A DNA stretch of 64,000 nt, from assembly GCF_900446215.1 (NCBI RefSeq), contig NZ_UAQZ01000015.1, positions 372,001-436,000 of the forward strand, read 5' to 3'. The notes beneath the pieces were generated by a model, which had not been told where the DNA came from, searched no databases, and saw only the letters and a list, made by a program, of their open reading frames with translations. Shown piece by piece: positions 33,815-40,648 of the stretch. This stretch comes from Burkholderia cenocepacia. GTDB lineage: Bacteria; Pseudomonadota; Gammaproteobacteria; Burkholderiales; Burkholderiaceae. The position numbers and the translations under genes were made by a program. Within the stretch, counting starts at the first letter, position 1; every line of letters begins with the position of its first letter.

Positions 33815-34127
33815 GAGTCGATTCAAGAGCGACGCAACGGAGGCGATCCACAGCGCCGCGTCCGGCCTTTATCGTGCGCAACTGATCGACAAGAAGACGA
33901 TGCGGGAATACGACGATCTCTGCATCGAAGCCGCCCCGCAGTTCGATCCGGAAGCGATCGCCCGCATTCGCAAGTCCGTCAACGTCAGCCAGAGCGTGTT
34001 CGCGCTCTACCTGAACACGACGACCTCGACGATCCGCCAATGGGAACAGGGCGACAAGCGGCCGAGCGGCATCGCCGCGCGCATGCTCCAGATCGTCGAG
34101 AAACACGGACTCGAGGTGTTCTCCTGA
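33807..34127 (+). CDS. HTH antitoxin of the RelE/HigB-like pair
   Basis: The 106-residue protein ends in an XRE/YiaG-like HTH: PEAIARIRKSVNVSQSVFALYLNTTTSTIRQWEQGDKRPSG. The first 50 residues (AIHSAASGLYRAQLIDKKTMREYDD) are the helical part that should contact the toxin. It begins inside the last 8 bp of the toxin gene, so the two are translationally coupled. It would neutralise the toxin and repress the operon through the palindrome at 33403-33417. Confidence 0.82.
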   Translation: MAKSRFKSDATEAIHSAASGLYRAQLIDKKTMREYDDLCIEAAPQFDPEAIARIRKSVNVSQSVFALYLNTTTSTIRQWEQGDKRPSGIAARMLQIVEKHGLEVFS

Positions 34128-34197
34128 GCCGGCTTCCCCGAGTGCAGAGGCACGGCCCCGGCCGGACGCGCGCCGCAACGAATATGACGGAGAGACA

Positions 34198-34668
34198 ATG
34201 GTAAGACTGTTTGGATGCGGATTGCTGGCGCTGACGTTCGCGTCGACGGGCTGGGCCGCCGAGCACTATGTCGAGGTCTGGAACCCGCCCGAGGCGCGGC
34301 AGCCTGCTGCCCGTACGCCGGATGCCCGTATGCCGGCCGCCCACACAAGCGCCGACGCACGCACCGGCAAGAGCGCGGAGAAGCACGCGAGCGCCGCCAC
34401 GCCGAAAGCCGCGGCGAAACCGCACAAGCGCCGCGTCGCGCAGGCCGTGAAGGCCGGCCCGCACCGCCCGGCCGCCGCCGCGCCCGACACGCCGGCCGCG
34501 CCGCGCCCGGTTGCGCAGCCGGCACCCGGGCGTCTCACGGTGATGCAACCCGCCGCACCGGATGCGACGCACGCGCCCACCTTCTCCAACATCCCGCGTC
34601 AATACACGCCGGACGGCAACGTGCTGCAGGTCGGCACGCACGGCCGCGCGGCGGAGGTGACTCGATAA
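34198..34668 (+). CDS. Secreted Ala/Pro-rich protein, unknown function
   Basis: The 156-residue protein has a signal peptide (MVRLFGCGLLALTFASTGWAA) cut before EHYVEVWNPPEARQ. The middle is disordered, rich in Ala, Pro, Thr, Lys and His. It includes an imperfect repeat of A-R-x-P-D/A-A units and a basic KPHKRR stretch. A more conserved-looking tail reads PTFSNIPRQYTPDGNVLQV. A GGAGAGAC site precedes the ATG at 34198. It is periplasmic by prediction. Its TAA shares a base with the next ATG (TAATG), so it is translationally coupled to the 72-residue protein. Confidence 0.65.
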   Translation: MVRLFGCGLLALTFASTGWAAEHYVEVWNPPEARQPAARTPDARMPAAHTSADARTGKSAEKHASAATPKAAAKPHKRRVAQAVKAGPHRPAAAAPDTPAAPRPVAQPAPGRLTVMQPAAPDATHAPTFSNIPRQYTPDGNVLQVGTHGRAAEVTR

Positions 34669-34886
34669 TGGAAGCGCAGACCTACCACGGCTACCAGATC
34701 TGGGGCCACGCGATCCTGCAGCAGGACGAGATCATGCAGCCCGAGCGCTTCGCGGCAAGCGGCACGATCACGCAGAACAATCGGCTCGTCGAGGCGTCGG
34801 GCGTGCTCGGCGTGTTCGACACCGAAGACGACGCGCGCGATGCCGGGCTCGAATGGGCGCGCGCGTGGATCGACAACCACAGCTGA
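34668..34886 (+). CDS. Small protein, unknown function, coupled to the secreted protein
   Basis: The 72-residue protein reads TYHGYQIWGHAILQQDEIMQPERFAASGTI, then VLGVFDTEDDARDAGLEWARAWIDNHS. This is a beta-sheet plus C-terminal helix pattern with a Y.GY.I start and an F.TE.DA...G..WA...ID end seen in many small Burkholderia proteins. It has no signal peptide. The start overlaps the preceding stop by one base. A strong terminator follows at 34955. Shape and context resemble the 73-residue protein at 26209. No function is known. Confidence 0.68.
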   Translation: MEAQTYHGYQIWGHAILQQDEIMQPERFAASGTITQNNRLVEASGVLGVFDTEDDARDAGLEWARAWIDNHS

Positions 34887-34954
34887 CGCACGCAACGCGC
34901 GCATCCGGGGCCGCCGTCAGCAAGGCCGCGCAGGTGCATCGCGCACCGCACATG

Positions 34955-34984
34955 AACAAGGGGCGTCCATGACGCCCCTTGTTT
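34955..34984. terminator. Intrinsic terminator between convergent genes
   Basis: AACAAGGGGCG, a 7-nt loop and CGCCCCTTGTT form a perfect 11-bp stem with a short TTT end on the plus strand. It lies 68 bp after the small-protein gene and 27 bp before the FTR1 gene end, so it can serve both strands. Confidence 0.8.
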
Positions 34985-35011
34985 CATTCGAACCGGGAAA
35001 CCCGGAAACAC

Positions 35012-35848
35012 TCACGCCGCGGCGCGCGGCGGCCTCACCGTCTCCTGCGGCCGGCCGACGAACCGTGCCAGCACGAGGATCGCCACCAGCGTCGCGACGT
35101 ACGCGGCGATCTGGATCCCCGCCGGGCGCGCGGTATAGCCGATCAGCGTATGCAGCGCCTTGCCGACGATGCTCGTTTCCTTGAGCAGCCACGACGTGTC
35201 CCAGACCGCATCGCCCCACGACGGCACGAGCCCGGCCGCCAGCAGGAAGCCGACGCACTGGCTCGCCATGCCCGCGGCGAGCAGCACGATCAGCCCGTTG
35301 GTGACGGAGAACAGGCGCTTCAACGGAATCTGCAGCAGGCCTGCGTACATCGCATAGCCGAGCCCCGCACCGCCGAGCACGCCGAGCAGCCCGCCGGCGA
35401 TCATCTGCGGCGTCTGGCCCGGATCGCCCGCGGCGATCCCGTACAGGAACAGCACGGCCTCGGAGCCCTCGCGCAGCACCGCGACGCCGACCACGATCGC
35501 GAGCCCCGTCAGCGGCCGGCTGCCGGCCGCGACCGCGCGGCCGACCTCGCCCATGTGCAGCGCCATTTCGCGACCGTGCCGGCTCATCCAGATGCAGTGC
35601 CACGCGAGCATCAGCGTCGCGACGAACATCACGCCCGCGTTGAAGACTTCCTGGCCCATGCCGGACGCCCATTGCGAGATCACGTCGGCGAACGCCGCGA
35701 TCAGGCCGGCGCCGACCACGCCGCCGACCAGCCCGCCGCCCACCCACCAGCCGCGCCGCGGCACGCCCTTCGTGGCAGCCATCACGATCGAGACCACCAG
35801 CGCGGCCTCGAGCACTTCACGAAAGACGATCAGGGCAGTAGACAGCAT
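35012..35848 (-). CDS. FTR1-family iron permease
   Basis: The 278-residue protein has seven membrane helices and both REXXE iron motifs: REVLE at residues 10-14 in the first helix and REGSE at residues 126-130 in the fourth. These are essential for iron transport in FTR1/EfeU permeases. It lies 12 bp downstream of a periplasmic cupredoxin on the same strand. The pair equals the FtrB-FtrC part of the Bordetella/Burkholderia FtrABCD ferrous iron system. The P19-like FtrA and the ferredoxin-like FtrD are not adjacent. Confidence 0.88.
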   Translation of the reverse strand: MLSTALIVFREVLEAALVVSIVMAATKGVPRRGWWVGGGLVGGVVGAGLIAAFADVISQWASGMGQEVFNAGVMFVATLMLAWHCIWMSRHGREMALHMGEVGRAVAAGSRPLTGLAIVVGVAVLREGSEAVLFLYGIAAGDPGQTPQMIAGGLLGVLGGAGLGYAMYAGLLQIPLKRLFSVTNGLIVLLAAGMASQCVGFLLAAGLVPSWGDAVWDTSWLLKETSIVGKALHTLIGYTARPAGIQIAAYVATLVAILVLARFVGRPQETVRPPRAAA

Positions 35849-35860
35849 GTCGGTATCGGC

Positions 35861-36193
35861 TTACTTGACGGTCAGGTGCGTCTTCGACTGCGCTTCGTGA
35901 TACTCGTCGTGGAACTCGTAGGTCCCGGCCTTCAGCGGCCCGACCAGGATCTCGACCGACTTGCCGGCCGGCACGACCTTCTCCGCCTTGAAGTCGTCGC
36001 TCTCGAATTCCGCCGGCGTCGCGTCGAGGTTCTTCACGACGAATTTCACTTTCTTGCCGGCGGGGATCGTCACGCCATCGGGCGAAAACTTGTGGTCCTT
36101 CAGCGTCAGGTTGACGACGTCGTCGGCCGCGAAGGCGGACGTGGCCGAGGCGCCCAGCAGGGCCAGTGCGAAACCGATAGCGAAACGGGTCAT
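35861..36193 (-). CDS. Periplasmic cupredoxin-domain protein (FtrB-like)
   Basis: The 110-residue protein starts with a signal peptide (MTRFAIGFALALLGASATSAFA) cut before ADDVVNLTLKDHKFSP. The mature protein is a short cupredoxin fold with GVTIPAGKKVKFVVKN and the C-terminal KAGTYEFHDEYHEAQSKTHLTV. The usual Cys copper ligand is absent, so it is an EfeO/FtrB-type EfeM-related domain rather than a blue copper electron carrier. It would bind or oxidise iron in the periplasm and hand it to the FTR1 permease encoded 12 bp downstream. Confidence 0.83.
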   Translation of the reverse strand: MTRFAIGFALALLGASATSAFAADDVVNLTLKDHKFSPDGVTIPAGKKVKFVVKNLDATPAEFESDDFKAEKVVPAGKSVEILVGPLKAGTYEFHDEYHEAQSKTHLTVK

Positions 36194-36220
36194 GTGCGTA
36201 ATGAACGGAAATATCGAAGG

Positions 36221-36242
36221 GAATCGATACTAAGATCGATTC
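36221..36242. promoter_or_regulatory. Inverted repeat GAATCGAT-N6-ATCGATTC upstream of the FTR1/cupredoxin operon
   Basis: A perfect 8-bp inverted repeat with a 6-bp spacer begins 28 bp before the cupredoxin start. It is a likely operator of the iron operon. It does not match a classical Fur box well. Confidence 0.5.
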
Positions 36243-36253
36243 GCATTTTCACC

Positions 36254-36273
36254 TCGGAGTACCCTTACTCCGA
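36254..36273. promoter_or_regulatory. Inverted repeat TCGGAGTA-N4-TACTCCGA
   Basis: A second perfect 8-bp dyad lies 11 bp from the first. GGAGT/ACTCC halves are common in MerR-type metal operators, but the spacing here is longer than in ZntR or CadR sites, so the class is uncertain. Confidence 0.45.
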
Positions 36274-36457
36274 ACATGGAGATCGTACGCGATCGACGTG
36301 ACACGCCCGTTGCCGCGCAAGGCTCCGCCAGATTTCGTCGACAATGGATGGCCGTCAATCGGGAAAAATTCGGACTGACGCGCGCACACGAATCGCGATT
36401 CGTCAGACTTCAGCATTACAAATGGCTGATGCCGTACACCTCGTTGCGTGCGGCGCT

Positions 36458-36488
36458 TGACCTTCCCACCATGGCAAGCTTCATGCTG
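36458..36488 (+). promoter_or_regulatory. CueR-like promoter of the copZ-type gene
   Basis: A TTGACC -35 box (36458-36463) is separated by 19 bp from CATGCT (36483-36488). This is the overlong spacer that defines MerR-family promoters. Within it, ACCTTCC-N7-GCAAGCT matches the CueR dyad ACCTTCC-N7-GGAAGGT at 12 of 14 positions. Confidence 0.65.
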
Positions 36489-36523
36489 CACGTATTCGTC
36501 AACCATCCATCCGGGAGAACACG

Positions 36524-36724
36524 ATGGAATTCGAAGTCCAGGACATGACCTGCGGCGGCTGCGCCAACGCAATCACGCGCGCGGTGACGGCCGCCGACCC
36601 CGCCGCGAAGCTCGACATCGACGTCGCGGCGAAGATCGTCAAGGTCGACTCGGCGCAAGGCGCCGAGCGCGTGCAGTCGATCATCGAAGCCGCCGGCTTC
36701 CATCCCGCGCTGCGGACCGCGTAA
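36524..36724 (+). CDS. copZ: CopZ-type heavy-metal-associated domain protein
   Basis: The 66-residue protein is a single HMA domain with the metal-binding motif MTCGGCANAI (MxCxxC) at about residues 8-17 and the ferredoxin-like strand-helix pattern after it. Such proteins carry Cu(I) in the cytosol to CopA ATPases and CueR. A GGGAG site lies 8 bp before the ATG. The CueR-like promoter directly upstream supports copper rather than mercury. No copA or cueR gene is present in the window, so it is a stand-alone chaperone gene. Confidence 0.87.
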   Translation: MEFEVQDMTCGGCANAITRAVTAADPAAKLDIDVAAKIVKVDSAQGAERVQSIIEAAGFHPALRTA

Positions 36725-36745
36725 CGCGCACCGAAGGCTGGGCGC

Positions 36746-36761
36746 GTCGCCGGACGGCGAC
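36746..36761. terminator. Short hairpin between copZ and puuC
   Basis: GTCGCCG and CGGCGAC form a tight 7-bp dyad in the 58-bp gap between convergent genes. There is no T tract. Confidence 0.3.
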
Positions 36762-36782
36762 ACGCCCGCGCCCGGCCGCGCG

Positions 36783-38273
36783 TCAGCGCAGCCGGATCAG
36801 CGTCGACTTCAGTTCGGTGTACTTCTCGAGCGCATGCAGCGACTTGTCGCGACCGTTGCCCGACTGCTTGTAGCCGCCGAACGGGAAGTTCATGTCGCCG
36901 CCCTCGTCATAGCAGTTCACCCACACGGTGCCCGCCCGCAGCCGGCGCGACACGTCGTGCGCGGTCGTCAGGTTCGACGTCCACACGGCCGCGGCCAGCC
37001 CGTATTCGGTGTCGTTCGCGATCCGCACGGCCTCGTCGACGTCGTCGAACACGATCACCGACAGCACGGGCCCGAAGATTTCCTCGCGCGCGATCTTCGC
37101 GTCGGGCTTCACCTCGAACACCGTCGGCTCGACATAGAAGCCGCCCGTTTCCGCGTTCACGCGCGCACCGCCCGTGACGAGCCTGCCCTCGCCGCGCCCC
37201 GCTTCGATATAGCCGAGCACGCGTTCGAGCTGGATGCCGTCGACGATCGCGCCCATCGACACCGACGGATCGAGCGGATTGCCGGGCACGTATGCGCGGG
37301 CGGCCGCGACGAGCTTCTCGATGAACGCGTCCTTGATGTCGCGATGCACGAGCAGCCGCGAGCCGGCCGTGCACATCTCGCCCATGTTGTAGAAGATCGC
37401 GCCGGCCGCCGTCTGCGCCGCGCGGTCGAGATCGGGACAGTCGGGCAGCACGATGTTCGGTGACTTGCCGCCGAGCTCGAGCCACGCGCGCTTCAGGTTC
37501 GACTGCGCCGCATACTGCATGATCAGCTTGCCGACCGCCGTCGAGCCCGTGAACGCGATGCAGTCGACGTCGCGATGCAACGCGAGCAGCTTGCCCGGTT
37601 CGCCCGCACCCGGCACGACGTTGAATACGCCGGCCGGGATGCCGGCTTCGAACGCGAGCTGCGCGACGCGGATCGCGGTCAGCGGCGACTTCTCCGACGG
37701 TTTCAGCACGACGCTGTTGCCGGCCGCGAGCGCGGGGCCGAATTTCCATGCGGCCATCAGGATCGGGAAGTTCCACGGCACGACGGCGGCCACCACGCCG
37801 ACCGGCTCGCGCGTGACGAGGCCGACGAGATGATGATCGGCCGGCGCGACCTCGCCGCCGACCTTGTCGATCGCCTCGGCGAACCATTCGACGCAGTACG
37901 CGGCGCCCGGCACGTCGACCGTCGTCGTGTCGCCGATCGGCTTGCCCGCGTCGAGCGTCTCGAGCAGCGATAGTTCGTCGAGATGCTCGCGCATCAGCGC
38001 GGCCCAGCGCAGCAGCACGGCCTTGCGCGCGCGCGGGTTCAGGCCGGCCCATACGCCTGCGTCGAATGCGCGGCGGGCTGCCGCGACGGCCGCGTTCACG
38101 TCCGCTTCGCCGCAATCGGCGACCTTCGCCAGCACGCGGCCGTCGATCGGGCTCACGCAGTCGAACGTCCTGCCGCCATGTGCGTCGCGCGACGCGCCAT
38201 CGATGAATGCGCGCCCTTCGATCTCGAGCGACGCCGCCTTGTGTTGCCAGTCAGCCAAAGTCAACTTGTTCAT
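36783..38273 (-). CDS. puuC: Gamma-glutamyl-gamma-aminobutyraldehyde dehydrogenase
   Basis: The 496-residue aldehyde dehydrogenase has VVPWNFPILMAAWKFGPALAAGN, the glutamate in WLELGGKSPNIV and the nucleophile Cys in FYNMGEMCTAGSRLLVH. The NxGEMCTAGSR form is typical of PuuC and betaine-aldehyde-like enzymes. In the Puu pathway it oxidises gamma-glutamyl-gamma-aminobutyraldehyde to gamma-glutamyl-GABA. It lies 88 bp downstream of puuR on the same strand and opposite to the rest of the polyamine genes, all of which support the assignment. Confidence 0.88.
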   Translation of the reverse strand: MNKLTLADWQHKAASLEIEGRAFIDGASRDAHGGRTFDCVSPIDGRVLAKVADCGEADVNAAVAAARRAFDAGVWAGLNPRARKAVLLRWAALMREHLDELSLLETLDAGKPIGDTTTVDVPGAAYCVEWFAEAIDKVGGEVAPADHHLVGLVTREPVGVVAAVVPWNFPILMAAWKFGPALAAGNSVVLKPSEKSPLTAIRVAQLAFEAGIPAGVFNVVPGAGEPGKLLALHRDVDCIAFTGSTAVGKLIMQYAAQSNLKRAWLELGGKSPNIVLPDCPDLDRAAQTAAGAIFYNMGEMCTAGSRLLVHRDIKDAFIEKLVAAARAYVPGNPLDPSVSMGAIVDGIQLERVLGYIEAGRGEGRLVTGGARVNAETGGFYVEPTVFEVKPDAKIAREEIFGPVLSVIVFDDVDEAVRIANDTEYGLAAAVWTSNLTTAHDVSRRLRAGTVWVNCYDEGGDMNFPFGGYKQSGNGRDKSLHALEKYTELKSTLIRLR

Positions 38274-38361
38274 CAGGATGCCTCAATGTTGTGGCATTCG
38301 CGATGCGGCGCGCCGCGCGCGAGGCATGCGGCCGGCCTGCAGCGAATGCGGTGACGCGCGG

Positions 38362-38913
38362 TCAGAAGGTCGCCGGCGAATTGGCCGACACGACCTCGCA
38401 GATCAGTTCCGCGCTGGGATTGCGAAAACGATGCGGCAAACGGCTTTCGAAGTAGTAGCCGTCTCCGGGGTCGAGCAGCCACGTCGCGCCGTCGACGGTC
38501 AACTCGAGCCGGCCCGACACGACGACGCCGCCCTCGTGTCCCGCGTGCACCAGCATCTCGGGCCCCGTGTCGGCCAGCGGCTGGTAGGTCTCGCGCAGGA
38601 TGCACATGTTGCGATCCTTCACGTTCGCGCCGACGAGCTGAAACGCGAGCGACTCGTTGCCGAGGTTCGGCATCTCGTCGCGGCGCGACACGACCGCGCG
38701 CGATTCGACGAGCTCGAACGTGAAGAACTCCGCGAGACTCATCGGGATGCATTCGAGCAGTTTCTTCAGCGAGCCGACCGACGGGCTCACGCGGCCCTGT
38801 TCGATCAGCGAGATCGTGCCGTTGGTGACGCCGGCGCGTTTCGCGAGTTCGCGCTGCGACAGGCCATGCTTGTTGCGCACGAAACGCAGGCGCTCGGCGA
38901 CTTCGGTGGACAT
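38362..38913 (-). CDS. puuR: PuuR-type regulator of polyamine catabolism
   Basis: The protein has 183 residues. A Cro-type HTH (ERLRFVRNKHGLSQRELAKRAGVTNGTISLIEQGRVSPSVGSLKKLL) is followed by a cupin domain with GPEMLVHAGHEGGVVVSGRLELTVDGATWLLDPGDGYYFESRLPHRFRNPSAE. This two-domain form is that of PuuR, a repressor released by putrescine. The ATG at 38913 is taken as start; a GTG at 38931 would add six residues and neither has a clear ribosome site. puuC follows, and the divergent puuD operon begins about 900 bp away with a candidate operator in between. Confidence 0.85.
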   Translation of the reverse strand: MSTEVAERLRFVRNKHGLSQRELAKRAGVTNGTISLIEQGRVSPSVGSLKKLLECIPMSLAEFFTFELVESRAVVSRRDEMPNLGNESLAFQLVGANVKDRNMCILRETYQPLADTGPEMLVHAGHEGGVVVSGRLELTVDGATWLLDPGDGYYFESRLPHRFRNPSAELICEVVSANSPATF

Positions 38914-39024
38914 CGATTCGGTTTCGGACACGATAAGTGCGATGACAAAGTGAAACGACGCATGGGACAGCCGTTGAATATTCTAATCACTTTATGCCGC
39001 ACATCAGCGGGGAAAACCCTGAAA

Positions 39025-39046
39025 GCCGTTCGAAATAATGAACGGC
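39025..39046. promoter_or_regulatory. Candidate PuuR operator
   Basis: GCCGTTC, 8 bp and GAACGGC form a perfect 7-bp dyad. The centre plus right half includes ATAATGAAC, which resembles the E. coli PuuR recognition sequence as I remember it. It lies between puuR and the puuD promoter. Confidence 0.5.
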
Positions 39047-39122
39047 ATGCCGATTATTCCTTTTGCGAATCTTTTGTTCGCACTGCTCGGGAAAGCCCTG
39101 ATGCAGGACCATTAAAAAACAT

Positions 39123-39150
39123 TTGACGCCGTTATTGGCTCGTATATGCT
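39123..39150 (+). promoter_or_regulatory. Sigma70-type promoter facing the puuD operon
   Basis: TTGACG (39123-39128), a 16-bp spacer and TATGCT (39145-39150) form one of the best promoter matches in the window. Transcription would begin near 39157. Confidence 0.6.
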
Positions 39151-39834
39151 GGCTCTCAGGTCGGCGTCATCAGGCTTTCATAGGCATCGAAAAGCGTTAT
39201 CGCAACGCAACAATTGATGCCCGTCAATGTAAATGATGCAGGACCGGCGCCTCGATTATTTTAAACGCCCCGTGCGTCGAAACGATCAGGTGTTCAATAC
39301 TTTCAACAAACCAGTCGAGTGTAATCGTGAGAGTCCGTGGCCCTCTGGTGAGGTGGGATCGAGGCGATGTGCGAAGTTTGCGCAGCGCCGTTCCCGCTTC
39401 CGACGGCAGTTGCGGCTGGCATAGTCCTCGCCTGCTTCACCTGTCGATCTACACCATCCTGTCCCGTCGTTCCGTTCGGCGTCACAACGCCGTTTCCGCA
39501 CGCGCATTCGTCGCCGTCGATACCGACGAAGTGGCGTCGCTGCTGCCGTAGCGCCTCTCCTTTCTTCACGTCGTTCGTTTCATGTGCCGATTCGCCAACC
39601 GTATCTTCCGTGCGGTGACGGAACGCGTTCGCGCATACGTTGCCGCGTCGCGTATCGCGAGGAAACGAACGACGGCCTGATCGTCGCGCGCAGCGCGGAT
39701 CGCCACGCCATCCCGTTGCGCCCATTCACCAGCGGCCGTGCGCCTCGCGCCCGGCTGCGGGGTCGTGTCGCGCCTGCGTTTTGCCGCATCCGGCTCGATG
39801 CACGTCACGTCCCTACGGATTACTGATTGACGTC

Positions 39835-40620
39835 ATGGAAAGGAAACCTCTCGTCGGCATCACCGCCGACCTCACCCAGATCGGCGCCCACGCGTCGCAT
39901 ACGGTCGGCGACAAATACGTCGCCGCGATCGTCGACGGCGCGCAGGCGCTCGCGATGGTGCTGCCCGCCCTCGGCGAGCGCCAGTCGACCGCCGACGTGC
40001 TCGACGCGGTCGACGGGCTGCTGTTTACCGGCAGCTACTCGAACGTCGAGCCGCATCTGTATGGCGGCGAACCGAGCGCACCGGGCACGAAGCACGACCC
40101 GGCGCGCGACGCGACGACGCTGCCGCTGCTGCGCGCGGCCATCGTCGCGGGCGTGCCCGTGCTCGCCGTGTGCCGCGGCTTCCAGGAGCTGAACGTCGTG
40201 TGCGGCGGCACGCTGCATCAGCGCGTGCACGACGTGCCCGGCTTCGCCGATCACCGCGAGGACGACGACGCGCCGATGGATACGCAATACGGCCCCGCGC
40301 ACGTCGTGCGCCTGACGCCCGGCGGCCAGCTGCATGCGCTCGCCGGCGGCCGCGACGAAGTGCAGGTGAACTCGCTGCACAAGCAGGGCGTCGCGCAGCT
40401 CGGCTCCGGCCTCGCGGTCGAGGCCGTCGCGCCGGATGGCCTGATCGAGGCCGTGAGCGTCGTCGACGCACCGGCGTTCGCGCTCGCCGTGCAGTGGCAT
40501 CCGGAATGGCGACATGCGCAGGACCCGCTGTCGAGCGCGATCTTCCGCGCGTTCGGCGACGCGTGCCGCGCGCGCCGCGCCGCCCGCACGCGCGCCACGG
40601 CCGCCGCCGCGCTCGCCTGA
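39835..40620 (+). CDS. puuD: Gamma-glutamyl-GABA hydrolase
   Basis: The 261-residue class I glutamine amidotransferase-like enzyme has Cys113 in VLAVCRGFQELNVVCGG and the His-Glu pair in AVQWHPEW. GSYSNVEPHLYGGE and VNSLHKQGV are typical of PuuD. It releases GABA from gamma-glutamyl-GABA in the last step of the Puu pathway. The ATG at 39835 (MERKPLVGITADL) matches the family start. It is the first gene of the long polyamine operon; puuA follows after 28 bp. The C-terminal 20 residues are a low-complexity Ala/Arg tail. Confidence 0.9.
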   Translation: MERKPLVGITADLTQIGAHASHTVGDKYVAAIVDGAQALAMVLPALGERQSTADVLDAVDGLLFTGSYSNVEPHLYGGEPSAPGTKHDPARDATTLPLLRAAIVAGVPVLAVCRGFQELNVVCGGTLHQRVHDVPGFADHREDDDAPMDTQYGPAHVVRLTPGGQLHALAGGRDEVQVNSLHKQGVAQLGSGLAVEAVAPDGLIEAVSVVDAPAFALAVQWHPEWRHAQDPLSSAIFRAFGDACRARRAARTRATAAAALA

Positions 40621-40648
40621 GCGCGCCCACCAGACAACGAGAACAGAC

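Larger units (their letters stand above)
36194..36523. other. Regulatory region between the cupredoxin and copZ-like genes
   Basis: These 330 bp separate divergent metal-handling genes. They hold two perfect inverted repeats (36221-36242 and 36254-36273) near the cupredoxin and a CueR-like promoter (36458-36488) near copZ. Open frames seen here lack any family resemblance. Confidence 0.6.
38914..39834. other. Long regulatory region between puuR and puuD
   Basis: These 921 bp hold no convincing gene. The first 400 bp are AT-rich for this genome and contain a GCCGTTC-N8-GAACGGC dyad (39025-39046) and a strong sigma70-type promoter facing puuD (39123-39150). That promoter would give a leader of roughly 680 nt. 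A TGGCA-N8-GC sigma54-like site (39417-39431) and a short CGGCGT/ACGCCG hairpin plus TTT (39477-39495) lie within the leader. Confidence 0.5.

Noticed and set aside
36276..36548. A 90-codon plus-strand frame in the cupredoxin-copZ gap
   Set aside because: It overlaps the copZ start, contains the CueR-like promoter and shows no recognisable family.
38932..39834. Several 60-140 codon frames in the puuR-puuD gap
   Set aside because: They are mutually overlapping, Arg/Ser-rich and without ribosome sites; the region reads as a leader/regulatory stretch.
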